Shown: in pieces, positions 13,683-18,388 of the stretch
How the letters are laid out: each line of letters opens with the position of its first letter
Numbering within the stretch: the stretch's first letter is position 1
Origin: JBJKRF01 sp046704785
Lineage (GTDB): Bacteria; Chloroflexota; Anaerolineae; Anaerolineales; Villigracilaceae
Direction: 5' to 3'
NCBI GenBank assembly: GCA_046704785.1
Contig: JBJKRF010000054.1
Span: forward strand, 1 to 18,388
Length of the DNA stretch: 18,388 nt
Notes under the pieces: generated by a model
Told to the model about the DNA's origin: nothing
What the model saw: only the letters and a program-made list of their open reading frames with translations
Database searches by the model: none
Translations under genes and position numbers: made by a program

Positions 13683-14561
13683 ATGGCTTTTTACTGGCCC
13701 ATTGTGGTCATCATTTTACAGTTGATTTTTTTGGAGGGGATTCTCTCGATTGATAATGCGGCCGTGATCGGCGCCCTGGTCTCACCGCTGCCGGATGGGA
13801 AGAAAGTGCCCTGGCCGGCGCTCTTGCAAAAGCTGGGAAAAATCGTCCAGCCGCTGGTTGGCAATCAGCGTACGGCGGCCTTACGCGTGGGATTGCTGGG
13901 CGCCTACCTGGGGCGCGGTGTGATGCTCTTCACTGCCAGCTTCTTGATCCACAATTCCTGGATCAAATTGGTCGGCGCGGCCTACCTCATCCACCTGGCA
14001 TTCGACAATCTGGAAGATATGAACGCCTCGTTATCGGACGACGAGGGAGACGTCAGCCCGATCAAGTCGCAGTCGTTCTGGATGACGGTGCTAACCGTCG
14101 AGCTGATGGACTTGATCTTCAGCATCGACAACGTCGTGGCGGCCGTATCGTTGTCCGACAAGTTGTGGGTGGTGATGGTGGGGGTGGCTATCGGAATCCT
14201 GGGCATGCGCTTCGCTGCCGGGGCGTTCAGCTACCTCGTCGAGCGGGAACCCATTCTCAAACAGGCAGCTTACGTATTGGTCTTCAATATCGGTGTCGAA
14301 CTGGTGCTGGACCAGGTCTGGCATATCGCGCTCTCAGACCTGGTTCGTTTCGGTATTTCGGTCGCCACGATTTTGTTCGCATTGGCCTACGAACACTCGG
14401 CCATACTGCGCAAATTGCGCTTTATTCTCATCTGGCTGGCACACGGCATCGCCATTATCAACGAACTGGTCGACTGGCTGCTGGCCCCCTTCAAGGCGAT
14501 CTTCCGCCTGTTGGTCGAGGCTGTTCGTTTGCTCCCCGGCATCAAAACAGACTTTCAATAA
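13683..14561 (+). CDS. TerC-family integral membrane protein
   Basis: 292 residues, multi-spanning. I chose ATG 13683 because GGAG (13674-13677) sits 5 bases before it; the GTG at 13677 would overlap that ribosome site. The TerC signature occurs twice: EGILSIDNAAVIG (19-30, in the first membrane segment) and ELMDLIFSIDNVVAAV (140-154). The paired acidic SIDN motifs are the proposed metal-binding centre of this family. Hydrophobic segments lie near 5-33, 66-90, 92-110, 132-158, 160-183, 192-212, 220-240 and 246-270. TerC proteins are tied to tellurite resistance and, in better-studied members, to manganese export or metal loading of exported proteins; the substrate here cannot be told. It follows glgC on the same strand and is convergent with a GNAT gene 9 bp beyond its end. 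Confidence 0.92.
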   Translation: MAFYWPIVVIILQLIFLEGILSIDNAAVIGALVSPLPDGKKVPWPALLQKLGKIVQPLVGNQRTAALRVGLLGAYLGRGVMLFTASFLIHNSWIKLVGAAYLIHLAFDNLEDMNASLSDDEGDVSPIKSQSFWMTVLTVELMDLIFSIDNVVAAVSLSDKLWVVMVGVAIGILGMRFAAGAFSYLVEREPILKQAAYVLVFNIGVELVLDQVWHIALSDLVRFGISVATILFALAYEHSAILRKLRFILIWLAHGIAIINELVDWLLAPFKAIFRLLVEAVRLLPGIKTDFQ

Positions 14562-14570
14562 AGCTGCGTT

Positions 14571-15008
14571 TTACAATGCTTTTTCCATCCAAACCAGGTG
14601 CGTGGTTCCCAAATGCGGAGATGGTATTTCGGTGACGTGATACCCTGCCTTTTCGAAGTATGCCGTGGCCGTCACGCTCGACAGGCCTCCCAATGTTTTG
14701 AAACCGTGCTCACGCGCATAGGTTTCGACTGCATCGAGCAGTAAACGCCCGATGCCCTTACGCTGGTACTCCGGCGCAACCGCCAGATGGGAAACATCGC
14801 CAACGCCAGGCGTTTTTTCGAAGAGTTTGATCGCCCCAACGACCTCATCGCTCTCGTCGTCCACCGCCATAAAATGGACACTGATCGGTTCGTAGTCATC
14901 CTTCTCGGTGCCTTTCGGGTGTCCCCAGGGCTCCCGCAACACTTTGTAACGAAGTGCGTAGTATCTTTTAAAATCATCTTTCGTGGTTGGCGATTTTACG
15001 ACAATCAC
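14571..15008 (-). CDS. GNAT-family N-acetyltransferase
   Basis: 145 residues, typical of compact GNAT enzymes of the ElaA/YitI-like group. Start is GTG at 15008, with a strong GGGGAGG five bases upstream (15014-15020). Visible fold: VKSPTTKDDFKRYYALRYKVLREPWGHP at the N-terminus, a beta-hairpin (VHFMAVDDESDEVVGAIKLF), then central motif A VSHLAVAPEYQRKGIGRLLLDAVETYA (Q-R-K-G-I-G acetyl-CoA loop, about 92-100), and AYFEKAGYHV (motif B, near 117-126). The substrate is unknown; the 'RYKVLREPWGHP' start recalls enzymes acting on small amines or protein N-termini. It is monocistronic, convergent with the TerC gene (9 bp gap) and divergent from the Ca2+-ATPase. Confidence 0.9.
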   Translation of the reverse strand: MIVVKSPTTKDDFKRYYALRYKVLREPWGHPKGTEKDDYEPISVHFMAVDDESDEVVGAIKLFEKTPGVGDVSHLAVAPEYQRKGIGRLLLDAVETYAREHGFKTLGGLSSVTATAYFEKAGYHVTEIPSPHLGTTHLVWMEKAL

Positions 15009-15199
15009 AAAAACCTCCCCAAGTAACCTGAAGCTTTCACGAAGAACCTGTTTCCATTCATTCTTTCCAGCAGGTTGTTGGCTCCTCCATCAAGGCTTTA
15101 TTTCTGAGCGTCTCTATTATACTGAAAGTTGGGCGTAGATTCCTTCGTCGCGCCTACGCATCCACGATTATCACTCAAAAGCTCCCTGGAGCGTCATCC
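15009..15199. promoter_or_regulatory. Divergent promoter region of GNAT and Ca2+-ATPase genes
   Basis: 191 bp. TATACT (15118-15123) within an AT-rich patch is a plausible -10 for the ATPase, about 77 bases before its start, but no matching -35 is seen. The GNAT ribosome site is at 15014-15020 and the ATPase GGAG at 15188-15191. No palindromic operator stood out. Confidence 0.4.
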
Positions 15200-18094
15200 A
15201 TGCCAAACCAAGCCACTGCAGTCCAACGGAACTGGCACACGCTGTCACCGCAAGATGTATTGGAACGCCTGGGCGTGGCCGAGCAGGGTCTGACCAACGC
15301 AGAAGCCCGCAAGCGTCTGGCGGAACTGGGCCCCAACCGTTTGAACGAAGCGCCTCGTTCCAGTTTTTTCGAGATGTTGTGGGGGCAATTGAACAGTTTT
15401 GTCGTTTTGCTGTTGATCGTAGCTTCGGTTGTCTCCGCACTGCTGGGCGACTACGTTGAAGCGGCGGCCATCCTGGCAATCGTCGTCCTGAACGCCCTTC
15501 TGGGCATCGTCCAGGAAGGACGCGCCGAAGCGGCCCTGGCCGCCTTGAAAAAGCTGTCCGCGCCCGAAGCGCACGTCCTGCGCGACGGACATCGCGTGAG
15601 CATTTCCTCGCAGGAACTCGTCCCCGGCGACATCGTCTTCCTCGAAGCAGGCAACTTCGTTCCGGCGGATGTGCGTCTGTTGGAGGCGACCAACCTGCGC
15701 ATCGAGGAAGCCTCACTGACGGGGGAATCTCTGCCGGTGCAGAAGAACGCCACTATCGAACTCGAACCCGGCGCGCCCCTGGGCGACCGCAAAAACACGG
15801 CCTTCATGGGCACGACGGTGGCTTACGGGCGCGGGCGCGGCGTCGTGACCGATACCGGCATGCGCACGCAGCTTGGGCTGATTGCCAGCATGCTCCAATC
15901 CGTCGACAAGGAAGAGACGCCTCTGCAACGCCGCCTTGATCAGCTTGGCCAGACCCTCAGCGTGGGCGCGCTGGCCCTGGTAGTGATCATCTTCATCGTC
16001 GCCCTGATCAACTCCACCGCCATTGGCGAGTTGTTCAGCGCCCCGCTCGACTACTTTGATAGCTACGCCAAAGAAATCACCGACGTGTTCATCATCGCCA
16101 TCAGCCTGGCCATCGCCGCCGTTCCGGAGGGCCTGCCGGCGGTGGTGACCATCAGCCTGGCGTTGGGCATGCGCGAGATGATCCAGCGCCACGCGCTCAT
16201 CCGCAAACTGGCCTCCGTCGAGACGCTCGGATCGGCCACCGTGATCTGCTCGGATAAGACCGGCACCTTGACCCAGAACGAGATGATGGTCACGCGCCTA
16301 TGGGTGGACGACCAGTTCATCGAGGTGACCGGCAGCGGCTACGCCCCCCAGGGCGAATTCCGCGTCGACGGGAAAACGGTGCAACTGAATGCGTATCCGG
16401 CTTCGCTGACGGCGCTCTGGCTGGGAGTCATCAACAACGACGCAGAGGTCGAAGCCGCCAACGAGAACGGCGGGCAGGCCTTGCGGGTGGTAGGCGATCC
16501 TACCGAGGCGGCTCTGCTCGTGGCAGCGCAAAAAGCCGGGGCGCTGCACGCGCAACTCGATCTGGCCTATCCGCGCGAAAACGAAATCCCCTTCGACTCG
16601 GAACGCAAGCGCATGGTCACCGTCCACAGCATCATCGACCCCAAGCCCTCGGACGCCTCGCCTTTCTATAACGACACCGTGCGCGATTGGGACGTGATCG
16701 TCATCAAAGGCGCGCCGGACGTAGTGCTCGGTTTGTGCTCGCAATACCAGGCCATGGATGATGAGACGCGCTCACTCGACGAGGCAGCGCGGACTCGCAT
16801 CCTGACCGCCAACGACGCCATGACCACAGACGCGCTACGCGTGTTGGGCGTGGCCTATCGCCTGGAGCGGGATGTGCCCGACGAACGTATCTCGGCCGAA
16901 GAAGTAGAACACGACCTGGTATTCGTGGGTTTGATCGGCATGATCGACCCGCCGCGCGTGGAGGTCAAACCGGCGCTGGAGAAAGCGACCCGCGCAGGCA
17001 TCCGCACCGTCATGATCACCGGCGACTATCCCAACACGGCGCGGGCCATCGCGCAGGAAATCGGCCTGTTGCGCGCCGGTCACAAAGTATTGACCAGCGC
17101 CGAACTGGATGTCTTAAGCGACGGTGACTTGAAAGACGAGGTGCTGAAAACCGACGTATTTGCGCGCGTTTCCCCCGAACACAAGATGCGTATCGTGGAT
17201 GCGTTACAGGCCAATGGCGAGGTAGTTGCCATGACCGGCGACGGCGTCAACGACGCCCCGGCCATCAAGCGCGCCGACATCGGCGTGGCGATGGGTATCA
17301 CCGGCACCGACGTTGCCAAAGAGACCGCCGACATGGTGCTGACCGACGACAACTATGCCAGCATCGTGGCTGCCGTGGAGCAAGGGCGCATCATCTACGC
17401 CAACATCCGCAAGTTCGTGTTCTTCCTGCTCTCCTCCAACGTGGCCGAGATCATGATCATCTTCCTGGCGACGCTGGCCGGCCTGCCCGCCCCGTTGACG
17501 GCCATCCAGTTGCTATGGCTCAACCTGGTCACCGACGGCGCGCCCGCCCTGGCTTTGGCAATGGAAAAAGGCGATCCCGACATCATGGAGCGCAAACCGC
17601 GCCCCAAGGAGGAGCCGATCATCAACGCCACGATGCGCCTGGGCATTCTGATCCAGACTATTACCCAAACCTCGGCCGTGCTGTTCGCCTTCGGCCTGGG
17701 GCTGTTCTGGCACCTGGAAGCAGGCGCGTTCATCCCGCCGGGGACGAATGCGGTGCTGTACCTGCTGCAACACAACTGGCGCGGCGTGGATGTGCAGACC
17801 GCCGAGACGATGGCCTTCGTGACGCTCTCGCTGTGTGAGCTGTTCCGGGCCTACACTGCCCGCTCCGAGAAGGCCTCCCTATTCCGGATCGGGGTGTTCT
17901 CGAACCGCAGCATGCAGTACGCCGTAGGGCTATCGATTGCGCTGCTGGCGTTGGTCTGCCTGGTGCCTTTCCTGCGTCCGATCTTCAACACGCATTTCTT
18001 GTCGCTGACGGAATGGGTGATCGTAATCGGGCTGGCGTTTGTTCCGGCCCTCTCGGAGGAAGTCACCAAGTTCTTCCTGAGACGGCAGAAATAG
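15200..18094 (+). CDS. P2-type Ca2+-transporting ATPase (SERCA/PMCA-like)
   Basis: 964 residues, full length for bacterial P2 calcium pumps that drive Ca2+ out of the cell with ATP. GGAG lies 8 bases before ATG 15200. Order: N-terminal cation-ATPase domain (LSPQDVLERLGV, LTNAEARKRL), M1-M2 (66-105), actuator domain with TGES (174-177), M3, M4 with PEGLP (309-313), phosphorylation site DKTGT (D352), nucleotide-binding domain with GDPTEAALL (432-440), FDSERKRM and KGAPD (503-507), DPPR (583-586), TGD (607), hinge TGDGVND (679-685), then M5-M10. Ion ligands match SERCA: E310 (M4), N747 and E750 (M5, SSNVAE), N775, T778, D779 (M6, NLVTDG). The M8 glutamate of SERCA site I is replaced (TLSLCELF has Ser there), so stoichiometry may differ. 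Monocistronic as far as visible. Confidence 0.95.
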   Translation: MPNQATAVQRNWHTLSPQDVLERLGVAEQGLTNAEARKRLAELGPNRLNEAPRSSFFEMLWGQLNSFVVLLLIVASVVSALLGDYVEAAAILAIVVLNALLGIVQEGRAEAALAALKKLSAPEAHVLRDGHRVSISSQELVPGDIVFLEAGNFVPADVRLLEATNLRIEEASLTGESLPVQKNATIELEPGAPLGDRKNTAFMGTTVAYGRGRGVVTDTGMRTQLGLIASMLQSVDKEETPLQRRLDQLGQTLSVGALALVVIIFIVALINSTAIGELFSAPLDYFDSYAKEITDVFIIAISLAIAAVPEGLPAVVTISLALGMREMIQRHALIRKLASVETLGSATVICSDKTGTLTQNEMMVTRLWVDDQFIEVTGSGYAPQGEFRVDGKTVQLNAYPASLTALWLGVINNDAEVEAANENGGQALRVVGDPTEAALLVAAQKAGALHAQLDLAYPRENEIPFDSERKRMVTVHSIIDPKPSDASPFYNDTVRDWDVIVIKGAPDVVLGLCSQYQAMDDETRSLDEAARTRILTANDAMTTDALRVLGVAYRLERDVPDERISAEEVEHDLVFVGLIGMIDPPRVEVKPALEKATRAGIRTVMITGDYPNTARAIAQEIGLLRAGHKVLTSAELDVLSDGDLKDEVLKTDVFARVSPEHKMRIVDALQANGEVVAMTGDGVNDAPAIKRADIGVAMGITGTDVAKETADMVLTDDNYASIVAAVEQGRIIYANIRKFVFFLLSSNVAEIMIIFLATLAGLPAPLTAIQLLWLNLVTDGAPALALAMEKGDPDIMERKPRPKEEPIINATMRLGILIQTITQTSAVLFAFGLGLFWHLEAGAFIPPGTNAVLYLLQHNWRGVDVQTAETMAFVTLSLCELFRAYTARSEKASLFRIGVFSNRSMQYAVGLSIALLALVCLVPFLRPIFNTHFLSLTEWVIVIGLAFVPALSEEVTKFFLRRQK

Positions 18095-18265
18095 GCCTCT
18101 CACAGGCAAAAACGGGAACCGACCGCTGGTCGCCTTGGCACGGTTCAAAAAAGGTCAAAAGTGATCGTGGCACCTTTACAAATTGTGCAATAGACTGTGG
18201 TCGGGGACAAACGAAGAGGCCCCGGCAGAGCGGGTAGGATATTGTCTGAATGGTGCAAAGCCAGG
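18095..18265. other. Convergent gap between Ca2+-ATPase and transposase tail
   Basis: 171 bp holding the hairpin at 18116-18146 and, if the transposase belongs to an insertion sequence, its left end. No terminal inverted repeat can be judged because the other end is outside the window. Small frames here look random. Confidence 0.35.
18108..18146 (-). terminator. Possible terminator for minus-strand transcripts from the right
   Basis: On the minus strand GAACCG (18146-18141) and CGGTTC (18121-18116) flank an inner GACC-AGC-GGTC, followed by CCCGTTTTT (18115-18108). The structure has an asymmetric bulge of about nine bases. It would end transcription of the transposase-like gene before it runs into the ATPase gene. 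Confidence 0.35.
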
Positions 18266-18388
18266 TTAGTCTGGCGGATAACCCAACAAGGTGAGCCAAT
18301 CGTCGGTGCCCAGATCGATCCCGGCGATTTCGTAGGGACTTTTGCCCTTTCTTGGCCCGCGCTCAAATTTGTGCATATTGAACCACAA
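18266..18388 (-). pseudogene. C-terminal 40 codons of a probable transposase, cut by window edge
   Basis: A minus-strand frame entering from the right edge reads LWFNMHKFERGPRKGKSPYE, then IAGIDLGTDDWLTLLGYPPD and stops at TAA (18268-18266). The pattern 'basic...KGKSPYE.AGI.L' is the kind of C-terminal tail seen in DDE transposases and integrases (compare 'KTPAE.AGI'). Only the tail is visible, so neither the IS family nor whether the gene is intact can be decided; it is typed as pseudogene only because it is partial here. It is the sole sign of a mobile element in the window. It converges on the Ca2+-ATPase gene with a gap of 171 bp. Confidence 0.5.

Noticed and set aside
18145..18366. 73-codon minus-strand frame at the right edge
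   Set aside because: A different overlapping frame gives a sequence with transposase-like tail features; this one has none.
1..18388. CRISPR array or other short tandem repeats
   Set aside because: No regularly spaced direct repeats were seen; the only strong repetition is at protein level in the beta-helix and among the three collar paralogues.

Overview
The window looks like a chromosomal segment of a mesophilic, moderately GC-rich bacterium, most plausibly Chloroflexota (Anaerolineae-like). This is inferred from gene style: a YchF-family ATPase with a GLPQSGKTT P-loop, a zf-HC2 protein with a Chloroflexi-like N-terminus, and a huge exported beta-helix/Ig-like protein. No rRNA or marker gene is present to prove it.

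Left third (1-6561, all minus strand): an exported multi-domain surface protein of more than 1202 residues runs off the left edge. Before it lies a compact cluster read leftward: a GNAT acetyltransferase, a small DUF6916-like protein, and three tandem paralogues of the phage tail-collar / microcystin-dependent-protein (Mdp) family. There are no phage structural genes around it, so this is a stand-alone Mdp-type cluster and not a prophage. It is the least understood and most interesting part of the window.

Middle (6974-11855): minus-strand genes for an M3-family (PepF-like) zinc oligopeptidase and a YchF-like P-loop ATPase. A plus-strand tRNA-Leu(CAA) diverges from the latter, with a near-consensus promoter and an intrinsic terminator. 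A run of hairpins, an orphan zf-HC2 (anti-sigma-like) small protein and an orphan NarL/FixJ-type response regulator follow. No sigma factor or histidine kinase is visible for the last two.

Right part (12357-18094): plus-strand glgC (ADP-glucose pyrophosphorylase, glycogen synthesis), a TerC-family membrane protein 66 bp downstream, a convergent minus-strand GNAT acetyltransferase, and a 964-residue P2-type (SERCA/PMCA-like) Ca2+-transporting ATPase. The right edge carries the last 40 codons of a probable transposase on the minus strand.

No CRISPR array, rRNA, replication origin or complete insertion sequence was seen. Non-coding stretches over 300 bp (3609-4002, 6562-6973, 10792-11195, 11856-12356) are described individually.
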